DNA of 21,052 nt from MESE01 sp036675035 (GCA_036675035.1 JAKFFO010000141.1:1-21052); one strand, 5' to 3'; shown: positions 7,309 to 14,572, counted from the stretch's first letter. Notes: generated from the sequence alone by a model not told the origin. Program-made: numbers and translations.

Positions 7309-7626
7309 ATTTCACGAACGAGACCGACGCATGTAGAACGCCGGGCGCGCTTCCGTTCCTTTCTCTCGGTTGCAAATGGAGTGGCCCAGCTATATCTGCG
7401 TTAACCACCTTTGTCGTTTGCTTCTTTCGCTCATTTCCGCCGGCCCGAGAGTTAATTTCTCCGGCTCAATAGTAAAACTACGGTATGCCGTTTCATCTGC
7501 GGTACTGACCATTGTCAACGACCGGCGCTTCTCAATTTCTATGATGGCTGAATCTGCAGGATTGGTTCCTTCCAATCGGGAAGTCTGCACGATAACAATA
7601 CATCCATACATACAAAGGAGCGAGAC
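7309..7626. other. Intergenic leader upstream of the tannase-family gene
   Basis: No gene is supported in these 318 bp. A TATGAT hexamer (7540-7545) could be a -10 box but lacks a well-spaced -35. An 18-bp dyad follows, GATTGG (7560-7565) - TTCCTT - CCAATC (7572-7577), placed where an operator or leader hairpin could act. The ribosome site AAAGGAG ends at 7620. Confidence 0.35.
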
Positions 7627-9414
7627 GTGAATATTCATCGAAAGCAATCTTTGGTCACGCCATTTCTGGCTACCGTATTGGCAGGCTTCGGCCTTGCAGG
7701 ATGCGGTGGCGGCAGTGGTGATTCGCCATTGACTTCGGCGCAGGCGAACTCGGTGCAGATCGAGATGAACGAAGGCACGAATAATGCAGGCAAAAAGAAC
7801 GGCATAGCGACCTGTGCCGAGCTCAACGGCATGTCCATCCGTGCCAATGCGATCGGCCTGCCGACCACCGGCGCCACGGTCACCAGTACCCAGGTTGTGG
7901 CAGCCGCAGGAACCGGCACGGCAGCGGTCGGAGAGTATTGCAAGGTGCTCGGTGAAATCAATCCGGTCGATCCGAATGCACCGAAAATCAAGTTCCAGGT
8001 CAACCTTCCGGTCGACTGGAATCTGAAAGCCATGATGTTCGGCGGTGGCGGATATAACGGAACCATCGCGACCGGGATCGGCAACGTGCCTGCCGGTCCC
8101 GCCGACATGCCGGTACCGCTGGCACGCGGCTATGCGACCTACGGCAGCGACTCGGGCCACCAGGCCAATGCCGCCGGCAGCCGCGACGGCTCGTTCGGCA
8201 TGAACGATGAAGCGCTGCGGAATTTTGCCGGCGATGCAATCAAGAAGACCCACGATGTCGCAATGGAAATCATCAAGGCCGGCTATGGCAAGAAGGCCAA
8301 GATCGCTTACTTTGCGGGCGGATCGACCGGCGGGCGCGAAGCGTTGCTGGCAGTAAGCAACTGGCCGAAGGACTTCGACGGTGCGATCGTCCTGTATCCG
8401 GCCTGGAATGCCGCCGCGCTGGATCTGCAATTCGGCAGAATTACCCGGCAACTGGCCAAGCCGGGCGCCTATCCGAATCGCGAAAAGCGCAAGGTGCTGT
8501 ACGACGCGGCGATCGAAGCCTGTGATGCGCTGGACGACGTGCGGGATGGATTGATCAGCAATATGACTGCATGCAACGCGATCTTCGACCCATCTACCGC
8601 CACGCTGAACGGCAACCCGATACGCTGCGCCGGCGGCACCGATACCGGCAACGACTGCCTGTCGGATGAACAGATCGCATCGTTCAAAGTCATGAGTACG
8701 CCGCTGACGCTTAACTATGCGCTGGCCAGCGGAGAAACCGGACACCCCGGCTTCAACGTCTGGGGCACCGACTTCGGCATTCCCGGCACGCATCCGCTGC
8801 AACCGACCGTTCTTACGCTGGCGCTCGGCACCGAGCAACCGGCCTATCCGATGCCTCCGGTGGGCGCAACGACGCCACCTTACGGCAGCACGTTCTGGGA
8901 CGAGTGGGTCAAGTATTTCGTGACACGCGATCCGAATTTCAATTCATTGAGCCTGGACCCGCAGAATCCCGGCCCGTGGCAGTCGCGCATCGTCGAGCTG
9001 ACCGGCATCCAGGATGTGAACAAGACCGATCTTTCCACCTTCAAGCACAAGGGCGGCAAGATCCTGATGGCGCATGGCACGCATGATGCGCTGGTGAGTA
9101 CGCAGGCAACGCAGCAGTATTTCAACCGTCTGCGCAATACGATGGGCGATGAAGATATCCGGCGCTTTATGCGGTATTACGAAATCCCCGGTTATGGACA
9201 TGCGATCAGCACCGTCTTCAATGCTGCCTGGGATTCGCTGACCACGCTTGAAAACTGGGTCGAAAAAGGCATAGAGCCGCCACCGCAGGTGGTAGCCGAT
9301 ACCGTCGGCGTTCCGGGCCGTACCCGTCCTCTGTGCGAATATCCGAGCTGGCCGAAATACGATGGCAGCGGCGACATCAATACCGCCGAGAACTACACCT
9401 GCGCCACGCAGTAG
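7627..9414 (+). CDS. Tannase/feruloyl esterase family lipoprotein
   Basis: Predicted surface or periplasmic lipoprotein esterase of 595 aa, of the family that includes fungal feruloyl esterase B, tannases and MHETase; members cleave aromatic carboxylic esters. GTG 7627 is the start, six bases after GGAG. The lipobox is LAGC (C26), followed by GGGSGDS. Family marks are CKVLGEI (105-111), the nucleophile elbow GGSTGGRE (S233), CDALDDVRDGLI (299-310, the calcium-loop region), the acid D487 in GTHDALVS and the base H525 in GYGHAIS. Classical members have Cys next to the Ser and Cys next to the His, joined by a disulfide (CS-D-HC motif). Here these positions are Gly232 and Ala526, so that bridge is missing. 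The protein is somewhat longer than typical members, with a Gly-rich insertion near 330-345. It has its own leader and terminator. Confidence 0.87.
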   Translation: MNIHRKQSLVTPFLATVLAGFGLAGCGGGSGDSPLTSAQANSVQIEMNEGTNNAGKKNGIATCAELNGMSIRANAIGLPTTGATVTSTQVVAAAGTGTAAVGEYCKVLGEINPVDPNAPKIKFQVNLPVDWNLKAMMFGGGGYNGTIATGIGNVPAGPADMPVPLARGYATYGSDSGHQANAAGSRDGSFGMNDEALRNFAGDAIKKTHDVAMEIIKAGYGKKAKIAYFAGGSTGGREALLAVSNWPKDFDGAIVLYPAWNAAALDLQFGRITRQLAKPGAYPNREKRKVLYDAAIEACDALDDVRDGLISNMTACNAIFDPSTATLNGNPIRCAGGTDTGNDCLSDEQIASFKVMSTPLTLNYALASGETGHPGFNVWGTDFGIPGTHPLQPTVLTLALGTEQPAYPMPPVGATTPPYGSTFWDEWVKYFVTRDPNFNSLSLDPQNPGPWQSRIVELTGIQDVNKTDLSTFKHKGGKILMAHGTHDALVSTQATQQYFNRLRNTMGDEDIRRFMRYYEIPGYGHAISTVFNAAWDSLTTLENWVEKGIEPPPQVVADTVGVPGRTRPLCEYPSWPKYDGSGDINTAENYTCATQ

Positions 9415-9422
9415 ATCCGGAT

Positions 9423-9446
9423 GCAGATCGGCGTGACCCGATCTGC
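9423..9446 (+). terminator. First hairpin after the tannase-family gene
   Basis: A 9-bp stem, GCAGATCGG (9423-9431) with CCGATCTGC (9438-9446), and a 6-nt loop. It starts 9 bp after the stop codon and has no T-run. It may protect the mRNA 3' end or assist the terminator that follows. Confidence 0.5.
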
Positions 9447-9459
9447 GCGTCAGACGTGT

Positions 9460-9490
9460 GAATGCCCGCTTGAAGCGGGCATTCATTTTA
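9460..9490 (+). terminator. Intrinsic terminator after the tannase-family gene
   Basis: A 10-bp perfect stem, GAATGCCCGC (9460-9469) with GCGGGCATTC (9475-9484), a 5-nt loop and a T-rich tail (ATTTTAT). It separates this gene from the convergent minus-strand gene that ends at 9581. Confidence 0.85.
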
Positions 9491-9580
9491 TCGACAGCTG
9501 TAAAAAGTTTTTGAAATGAAGGCGCGGGCAACAACCAAGGCTTGACCCGATGATGTGGCGCTGCCTACCGGAGCAGGCTC

Positions 9581-9874
9581 TTAATATTGACCGATACTCG
9601 CTGCAACAGCTTCTTCCAGTTGCCAAATGCGGTTCAGATCGTTTTCTTCATCTTCGGTCAGCGGCTCTTTGTCGAAGTCCCGCAATGACGCCAGCGCCTC
9701 GATCATTTTTTCCACGGCTGCCAGGTAAGCAGCCAGGGTAACGTCGCGGCTCCATCCGTCCGACCAGGCCTTGGAAGCGCCGGCTGCGGCACCCGGACCC
9801 TTCTCTTGAATCTCTTCCAGGATTCCTTTTTTCAAGTTGTAAAAATAAGCGAGCCTGGGACGCGAAGATGTCAT
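9581..9874 (-). CDS. Small hypothetical protein
   Basis: Unrecognised 97-aa soluble protein. It begins MTSSRPRLAYFYNLKKG, has a Gly/Ala-rich stretch (GPGAAAGASKAW), then two probable amphipathic helices (LAAYLAAVEKMIEAL and an acidic TEDEENDLNRIWQLEEAV). No signal peptide, membrane segment or known motif is seen. ATG 9874 is chosen because AAAGGA stands just upstream; the frame is open to 9958 but has no comparable site there. It lies 168 bp downstream of rtcB on the same strand, with its own candidate promoter in between, so co-transcription is possible but not required. The acidic, helical make-up would suit a small regulatory or adaptor protein; that is only a guess. Confidence 0.6.
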   Translation of the reverse strand: MTSSRPRLAYFYNLKKGILEEIQEKGPGAAAGASKAWSDGWSRDVTLAAYLAAVEKMIEALASLRDFDKEPLTEDEENDLNRIWQLEEAVAASIGQY

Positions 9875-9922
9875 TGGTTTTCCTTTTGCTGGATGGAGCA
9901 GTTTAGATGAGGCCGGTATTGA

Positions 9923-9951
9923 ATTTTGCCATTGTCTTGTTCCGCGTTCAA
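9923..9951 (-). promoter_or_regulatory. Candidate sigma-70 promoter for the small hypothetical gene
   Basis: On the minus strand, TTGAAC (9946-9951) and CAAAAT (9923-9928) are separated by 17 bp, each matching four of six consensus bases. The predicted start would be about 40 nt upstream of ATG 9874. Confidence 0.4.
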
Positions 9952-9953
9952 TG

Positions 9954-9969
9954 ACCATGGCGCCATGGT
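9954..9969. promoter_or_regulatory. 16-bp perfect palindrome
   Basis: ACCATGGCGCCATGGT reads the same on both strands and ends only 2 bp upstream of the candidate -35 box of the small hypothetical gene. Such a placement fits an activator or repressor site, but the palindrome may also be chance (it contains nested NcoI- and NarI-like words). Confidence 0.35.
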
Positions 9970-10042
9970 AGCGGGGTTCTCGTATACCGTGCTTTTCTTT
10001 TAAAACGAATGCATATCCGCTCCGGCTTTCGAAAACGCGAGC

Positions 10043-11470
10043 TCATGCCTTGAACGTCAGTACAGGCGACAACCGGGCAATCGGCTTGACCAGACCTTCC
10101 TCGACTTGCGCCCGGATTACCGGCCCGATCGGCTTGTAGGCGCCTGGCGCTTCCTCGATCCGCCTCTCTTCCTTAAGCGTAATGCATTCGAACTGACGTG
10201 CCGCTGTGCGGCCGCCTTCATTCTTCGCCTTCCACTTCATCTCGGTGCGCGATACTGACCGCCCGGCGCCATGGCTTGCCGAGCTGGCCCACCGTGCGTG
10301 TCCCAGGCCGTCGAGCAGGTAGGAATCGTCGCCCATCGAGCCGGGGATCAGCAGCGGCTGGCCGGGGTGAGCCGGCGTCGCGCCTTTGCGATGTACATTG
10401 CCGTCGGCTTCGTTCAGCACAATGTTGTGCGGTACGTCGCATACCAGCGGCATGCTTTGGTCGCCGTAGACTTGCCGGATGCGCCGCCGCACCAGTTCCA
10501 TCACCAGCGCTCGGTTGGCGTCGGCATAATGCGCGGCGGCATGCATCGCTGTCAGATATTCCTGGGCAAGTGGGCCGACCAGCCCGTACAGGCCGGACTC
10601 TGGATGCTTGAGGCCGGCCGGCCATTCGTCCCTTGCACGATCCATCCAGCGGCGGCCAACATAGAATCCGACATCGCGCGAACCTGTGTGTACCATCACT
10701 GCGATCTGGCCGGCGCGCACGCCCAATTCATAAGCGCGCTTTCGGTCGAGCACTTCAGACACGTACTGGATCTCGCAAAAATGATTGCCGGATCCAATCG
10801 TCGCGAGGCCGGGGTCGCGCAACAATCCACGCCGCGTATCCTGCAGCGCCGGCGGAGCATAAGCGGCGTTGCCGCGAACCGAGGAGGCTGCGAACAGCTT
10901 GCCGGCTTCGGACTTCACCTGGTTAAAGTCGATATGTCCGAACAGCCCGTCCGAGGTTCCATGCATGGAATCCCAGAACGCACCAAGTCCGTGTTCGAAC
11001 AAGGCGGTCATTGCGGCGGGCGTGGTCGGTACATTGCGCGCACCTTCGAGCAGATCGCCTTTCAACAGGCCGACCAGTTGCGCTTTCCTGGCAAGGAATT
11101 GTTCTGCAGTAAGGTCCAGTACATGCAAGCGCACGCCGCAGTTGATGTCGGTGCCCACGGCCTGCGGAATCACAAGATCATGGCTGGTGACCAGCACACT
11201 GCCCACCGGAACCGTCACGCCGGGGTGGAAGTCCGGCGTCGCGCAGGCACGGCAGACATGGCCGCCATGCGGATGGTTAATGCCGGCGAACGCGACAAGC
11301 TGCTGAACGGCTTTGGCTTCAAGCGGAAGCGAATCGGGCAGCAGGATTTCGGCCGCAACCTCTTTCCTGTTTGCCGAAGACACGTGCACGATATTGCCGG
11401 TGCGGGTTGCGATAATGCCGTGAGAGGCGAGGGCTTTCGATAGCCTGGTAGGCGATACGGGGTTTTTCAT
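10043..11470 (-). CDS. rtcB: RtcB family RNA ligase
   Basis: Cytoplasmic Mn/GTP-dependent ligase of 475 aa that joins RNA 2',3'-cyclic phosphate or 3'-phosphate ends to 5'-OH ends in RNA repair. All family metal and guanylylation residues can be found: D108 and C111 in GTDINCGVR, H230 in GSGNHFCE, H261 in VHTGSRDVG, H348 in CDVPHNIV, and the guanylylated histidine H400 in SHGAGRSVSR. PDFHPG (79-84) replaces the more usual DVHxG. ATG 11470 is chosen because the family's N-terminus begins there; the ribosome site is weak (AGAAAGCAACC), and an upstream in-frame ATG at 11557 lies at the predicted promoter. No rtcA, rtcR or archease gene is adjacent, unlike the E. coli arrangement, so it may work alone. 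Downstream lies a 97-aa unknown gene. Confidence 0.9.
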   Translation of the reverse strand: MKNPVSPTRLSKALASHGIIATRTGNIVHVSSANRKEVAAEILLPDSLPLEAKAVQQLVAFAGINHPHGGHVCRACATPDFHPGVTVPVGSVLVTSHDLVIPQAVGTDINCGVRLHVLDLTAEQFLARKAQLVGLLKGDLLEGARNVPTTPAAMTALFEHGLGAFWDSMHGTSDGLFGHIDFNQVKSEAGKLFAASSVRGNAAYAPPALQDTRRGLLRDPGLATIGSGNHFCEIQYVSEVLDRKRAYELGVRAGQIAVMVHTGSRDVGFYVGRRWMDRARDEWPAGLKHPESGLYGLVGPLAQEYLTAMHAAAHYADANRALVMELVRRRIRQVYGDQSMPLVCDVPHNIVLNEADGNVHRKGATPAHPGQPLLIPGSMGDDSYLLDGLGHARWASSASHGAGRSVSRTEMKWKAKNEGGRTAARQFECITLKEERRIEEAPGAYKPIGPVIRAQVEEGLVKPIARLSPVLTFKA

Positions 11471-11555
11471 TGGTTGCTTTCTGGACGATAGAAATCGCAC
11501 CTCTTTTCGAGGCGGTTTCTTCAGAGGCAGCAGCCAATGCAGCGAAGAGGCTGGC

Positions 11556-11585
11556 ATTCTAGCAAGAGATAAAAGCGCTCTGCAA
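11556..11585 (-). promoter_or_regulatory. Candidate sigma-70 promoter for rtcB
   Basis: On the minus strand TTGCAG (11580-11585) and TAGAAT (11556-11561) are 18 bp apart. The -10 matches five of six consensus bases. Transcription would begin near 11549, leaving a leader of about 80 nt. No sigma-54 (GG-N10-GC) motif of the E. coli rtcBA type was seen. Confidence 0.5.
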
Positions 11586-11916
11586 AAAATTGACGATTAT
11601 TTTCAATGCCGATGCAACAGCGCAACGCCGTTGCAGTTCCGCGTTAATCCTTTTGCCGGGTTTCGCATGCTTGACCGATAAGCATGCAGGCGGAACTTCC
11701 GCCAAGAGCGCCATTTGGTGTGCGTGCACGATCTTCGTTGCGCACCAAGACAAGGCTCATCGCGCTTCAAATAGCGAAATAGCGACGCGGTATCGGGGCA
11801 GATGTCATCATCGCCCACGCTCGGTGCTTGACTTTTGTTCTGCCGCGGATGAATCTGGGAAGCGCTTTAAAAATGACCGCCTGATCCCGGACCATAAGAA
11901 TAAGAGGAGAACCACA
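11586..11916. other. Intergenic region upstream of the DHA2 exporter, with an inverted repeat
   Basis: About 330 bp without a supported gene. The main feature is a perfect dyad GCATGCTT (11665-11672) - 7 nt - AAGCATGC (11680-11687), a shape usual for dimeric repressor operators. It lies about 230 bp before the exporter start and about 195 bp from the rtcB start. The exporter frame is open back to 11590 but without a ribosome site or membrane character, so that extension is not coding. Confidence 0.4.
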
Positions 11917-13398
11917 ATGGCTGACCATATCGACCAGCAAAAGCGTTGGTGGGCACTGGCCGTGCTTTGCTTCGGCGTCCTGATGATTGTGCTTGATACA
12001 ACGATCGTCAACGTCGCGCTGCCGTCAATCCGCGAAGACCTGGACTTTACCGAAACCTCGCTCGTCTGGGTTGTCAACGCGTATATGCTGCCGTTCGGCG
12101 GTTTCCTGCTGCTCGGCGGCCGCCTGGGCGATCTTTACGGGCACCGCAAGCTGTTCCTGTCTGGAATCATCCTCTTCACCATCGCATCGCTTGCCTGCGG
12201 ACTCGCAAACTCGCAAGTACTGCTCATTGCTGCGCGCGTCGCGCAGGGATTGGGCGGGGCTGTCGTATCGGCAATTGCGCTGTCGCTCATCATGAACCTG
12301 TTCACCGAGCCGGGAGATCGGGCCAAGGCAATGGGCGTGTACGGGTTCGTATGCGCCGGCGGCGGCAGTATCGGCGTATTGCTCGGCGGCGTACTGACCG
12401 ATGCGCTCGACTGGCACTGGATTTTTCTCGTCAATCTGCCGATCGGTGTTGCGGTATTTGTGCTGTGCTTCTTTCTGCTGCCGAAAAGCCGCCGACAAGC
12501 AAACCCCGGCCGGCTTGATATCGGCGGCGCGGTGACCGTGACGGCAGCGTTGATGCTGGCGGTCTACGCGATCGTGAACGGCAATGAGGCGGGCTGGATT
12601 TCCGTACGGACCACGGCTTTGCTGGCCGCGGCAGCGCTGCTGCTCGCGCTATTCCTGGCAATCGAAGCGCGTGTCAAACAACCGCTGGTGCCGCTCGGCC
12701 TCTTTCGTTCCCGTAACGTGTCGGTCGCCAACATTGTCGGCGTGCTGTGGGCGGCCGCCATGTTCGCATGGTTTTTCATCTCCGCGCTGTATCTGCAGCT
12801 CGTGCTCGGCTACAGTCCGCTGCAGGTCGGGCTCGCGTTTTTGCCGGCCAACCTGATCATGGCGGCGTTCTCGCTGGGTCTGTCCGCCAAGGTCGTCATC
12901 CGCTTCGGCATCAAGCTGCCGCTCGCGGCGGGCTTGCTGCTGGCTGCCGGCGGCCTGGCGCTGTTTGCACAAGCACCGGTGGCCGGCACCTTCGCCGTCG
13001 ACGTGTTGCCCGGCATGCTGCTTCTTGGTCTGGGCGCCGGCATCGCACTGAACCCGCTGCTGCTTGCGGCGATGAGCGGCGTCGAACCGAAGGAATCCGG
13101 CCTTGCTTCCGGCATCGTCAATACCTCGTTCATGATGGGCGGCGCGCTGGGACTTGCGGTCCTTGCGAGCCTCGCCGCGGTTCGCACCGATCGACTGCTT
13201 GAATCCGGCGCCGGCATGGCGGCCGCGCTGAATGGCGGTTACCAGCTTGCGTTCATCGTCGGCGCCGCATTCGCAGCGTTGGCGGCGATACTCGGCGCGA
13301 TGTTGCTGCGCACCGAACGGCACGTCAGTGACGCGGCGGGTGCTGAACCCAGCGCCGGGCTTGATGTGGGAATGAACGGCAAATTGAAACCGGATTAG
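11917..13398 (+). CDS. DHA2-family (14-TM) MFS drug exporter
   Basis: Inner-membrane proton-driven antiporter of 493 aa, of the EmrB/QacA type. About fourteen hydrophobic segments are seen. Diagnostic motifs are LDTTIVNVALP in TM1 (26-36), the loop 2-3 motif A GGRLGDLYGHRK (67-78), and the antiporter motif region GGGSIGVLLGGVLTD in TM5. Such pumps export cationic dyes, antibiotics or metabolites; the substrate cannot be deduced. ATG 11917 follows GAGGAGAACC at normal distance. There is no membrane-fusion (EmrA-like) or outer-membrane partner gene beside it, so it probably acts as a single-component pump. Its 3' end is only 28 bp from the convergent NmrA-like pseudogene. A palindrome far upstream (11665-11687) may be a regulatory site. 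Confidence 0.9.
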   Translation: MADHIDQQKRWWALAVLCFGVLMIVLDTTIVNVALPSIREDLDFTETSLVWVVNAYMLPFGGFLLLGGRLGDLYGHRKLFLSGIILFTIASLACGLANSQVLLIAARVAQGLGGAVVSAIALSLIMNLFTEPGDRAKAMGVYGFVCAGGGSIGVLLGGVLTDALDWHWIFLVNLPIGVAVFVLCFFLLPKSRRQANPGRLDIGGAVTVTAALMLAVYAIVNGNEAGWISVRTTALLAAAALLLALFLAIEARVKQPLVPLGLFRSRNVSVANIVGVLWAAAMFAWFFISALYLQLVLGYSPLQVGLAFLPANLIMAAFSLGLSAKVVIRFGIKLPLAAGLLLAAGGLALFAQAPVAGTFAVDVLPGMLLLGLGAGIALNPLLLAAMSGVEPKESGLASGIVNTSFMMGGALGLAVLASLAAVRTDRLLESGAGMAAALNGGYQLAFIVGAAFAALAAILGAMLLRTERHVSDAAGAEPSAGLDVGMNGKLKPD

Positions 13399-13426
13399 CG
13401 AGTTTCGCGCTTCGTTACCTGATCGC

Positions 13427-13937
13427 TCAACCAGCCGACAACGCCACCGACCGGCCGACATGGCTGCCATTCTGCAGCGCCTCCGCCATAAAGCGGCCCA
13501 CGCGTTTGCGCGAGATCTGCATGCCGCGCACTTCGCTCTCCGGCAACGCAAACGCCTGTTCCATGTCGGGCCGATCCGTCAGATTTACCGGCTGCGCAAT
13601 TACCCAGTCCAGCCCGCTGGAACGGACCACCTGCTCCTGCAGCTCGGTGTCCGCGATCTGCGGCTTCAGCACCAACTTGAAAAACAGCCGGTACAGGACC
13701 GGCAGCTTTTGCCGTGTCTCGCCGACGCCGAAGCTGGTTTGCACCACCAGCTTGCGCACGCCATGCCGATGCATCGCCGCTGATGACTTTCATCCGCGAC
13801 GACAGAGCAGCAAGCCGGTCGGCCCGTCGTGCAAACGCGGTGACATCATGGCCGCGTGCCAGCAGCGCTTCCATTGTGGCGCGGCCGGAACCATCGGTCG
13901 CTCCGGCCACCAACACTTTCATTTTTGCGGTTTCCAT
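13427..13937 (-). pseudogene. NmrA-like NAD(P)-binding protein, broken by internal deletion/frameshift
   Basis: Two parts of one Rossmann-fold gene lie in different frames. The N-terminal part, from ATG 13937 behind GGAGG, reads MKVLVAGATDGSGRATMEAL and goes on to KVISGDA near 13775; it carries the NAD(P)-binding glycine motif. The C-terminal part, in another frame, begins near 13774 with MHRHGVRKLVVQTSFGVGE and ends at TGA 13427. In intact relatives some 40-50 residues stand between these parts, including the strand after the first betaalphabeta unit. So a deletion of roughly 130-150 bp that is not a multiple of three seems to have joined them. An unbroken translation through the first frame gives arginine-rich nonsense. 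The intact protein would have been an atypical short-chain reductase of the NmrA/YwnB type. It is divergent from the SRPBCC operon and may once have shared its control region. Confidence 0.75.
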
Positions 13938-13981
13938 CTCTTGCCTCCGTATCAAGTCATTGCGCACCATTGCGCTTCAAA

Positions 13982-14058
13982 TTTTATGCAACCGGTTGGT
14001 TGCAATTTGGTCCAAGTCGCTCTATACTCCAAATAAGCAACCAACCGGTTGCATAAAA
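13982..14058. promoter_or_regulatory. Paired operator-like dyads (perfect 22-bp inverted repeat)
   Basis: The arm 13982-14003 is the exact reverse complement of 14037-14058, 33 bp apart. Each arm region is also a dyad in itself: ATGCAACC-GGTT-GGTTGCAA (13986-14005) and AAGCAACC-AACC-GGTTGCAT (14035-14054), with centres 49 bp apart. The first dyad covers the -35 box and the second starts at the predicted transcription start, so a dimeric repressor bound at both would block the promoter. The ArsR-type protein encoded in the operon is the natural candidate (inference). Confidence 0.8.
14000..14028 (+). promoter_or_regulatory. Sigma-70 promoter of the SRPBCC-ArsR operon
   Basis: TTGCAA (14000-14005) and TATACT (14023-14028) are exactly 17 bp apart, each close to consensus. 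The start of transcription would be near 14035, inside the second operator dyad. Confidence 0.75.
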
Positions 14059-14067
14059 GAGCCGCCC

Positions 14068-14085
14068 ATGACCATCATCGACTAA
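14068..14085 (+). other. Five-codon minimal ORF in the operon leader
   Basis: ATG-ACC-ATC-ATC-GAC-TAA encodes MTIID only. It sits between the second operator and the ribosome site of the SRPBCC gene and has no good ribosome site of its own (GAGCCGCCC). It could be a leader peptide, the remnant of a lost gene start, or chance. Confidence 0.2.
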
Positions 14086-14104
14086 ACCAAGGAGCGAACA
14101 AAGC

Positions 14105-14572
14105 ATGAGTACCACCACAGATACCGATCGCATCGAACGCAGCATCGTCATCAACGCACCGCGGGAGCGCGTGTGGCGCGCCCTTTCGAACGCCGAGGCA
14201 TTCGGCACCTGGTTCGGCGCCAACCTGAAAGGCCAGACTTTTGCGCCTGGGCAGCGCTCCCGCGGGAAGATCACCATTTCCGGCTTCGAGCATATTGCTT
14301 TCGACGTAGTGGTCGAACGCATCGAGCCGCAGGACCTGTTCTCATACCGCTGGCATCCGTATCCGATCGATCCGGCAGTGGACTATACGAAGGAGCAGCC
14401 AACGCTGGTGACTTTCACGCTGAAAGATGCTCCTGGAAACGGCACGCTGTTGACAGTGGTGGAATCCGGTTTCGAAAACGTGCCGCCGCACCGCCGTCTC
14501 GAAGCGTTCCGCATGAACGGTGGCGGCTGGACCGTCCAACTGAACAACATCGCGCGCCATGTCAGCGGATAA
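14105..14572 (+). CDS. SRPBCC (AHSA1-type) domain protein
   Basis: Cytoplasmic 155-aa protein with the START/Bet v1-like fold that makes a hydrophobic ligand cavity. Typical AHSA1 marks are SIVINAPRERVWRALSNAE (13-31), AFGTWFGANL, and LVTFTLKDA followed by GTLLTVVESGFENVP near the end. The length suits a single-domain family member. ATG 14105 stands about ten bases after AAGGAGCG. It is the first gene behind the operator-flanked promoter and its last 14 bases overlap the ArsR-type gene, so the two are translationally coupled. Such SRPBCC-ArsR pairs are common in proteobacteria, where the SRPBCC protein may bind or process the signal to which the repressor answers; the ligand here is not known. 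Confidence 0.87.
   Translation: MSTTTDTDRIERSIVINAPRERVWRALSNAEAFGTWFGANLKGQTFAPGQRSRGKITISGFEHIAFDVVVERIEPQDLFSYRWHPYPIDPAVDYTKEQPTLVTFTLKDAPGNGTLLTVVESGFENVPPHRRLEAFRMNGGGWTVQLNNIARHVSG

Noticed and set aside
7390..8838. 482-aa minus-strand open frame opposite the tannase-family gene
   Set aside because: Shadow frame; the plus-strand gene has lipobox, catalytic triad and terminator, while this frame has no recognisable features.
10271..11443. 390-aa plus-strand open frame across rtcB
   Set aside because: Antisense shadow of rtcB, which carries all family motifs.
12649..13551. 300-aa minus-strand frame across the DHA2 exporter
   Set aside because: Gln/Arg-rich reverse translation of a membrane protein; spans two genes and lacks a start signal.
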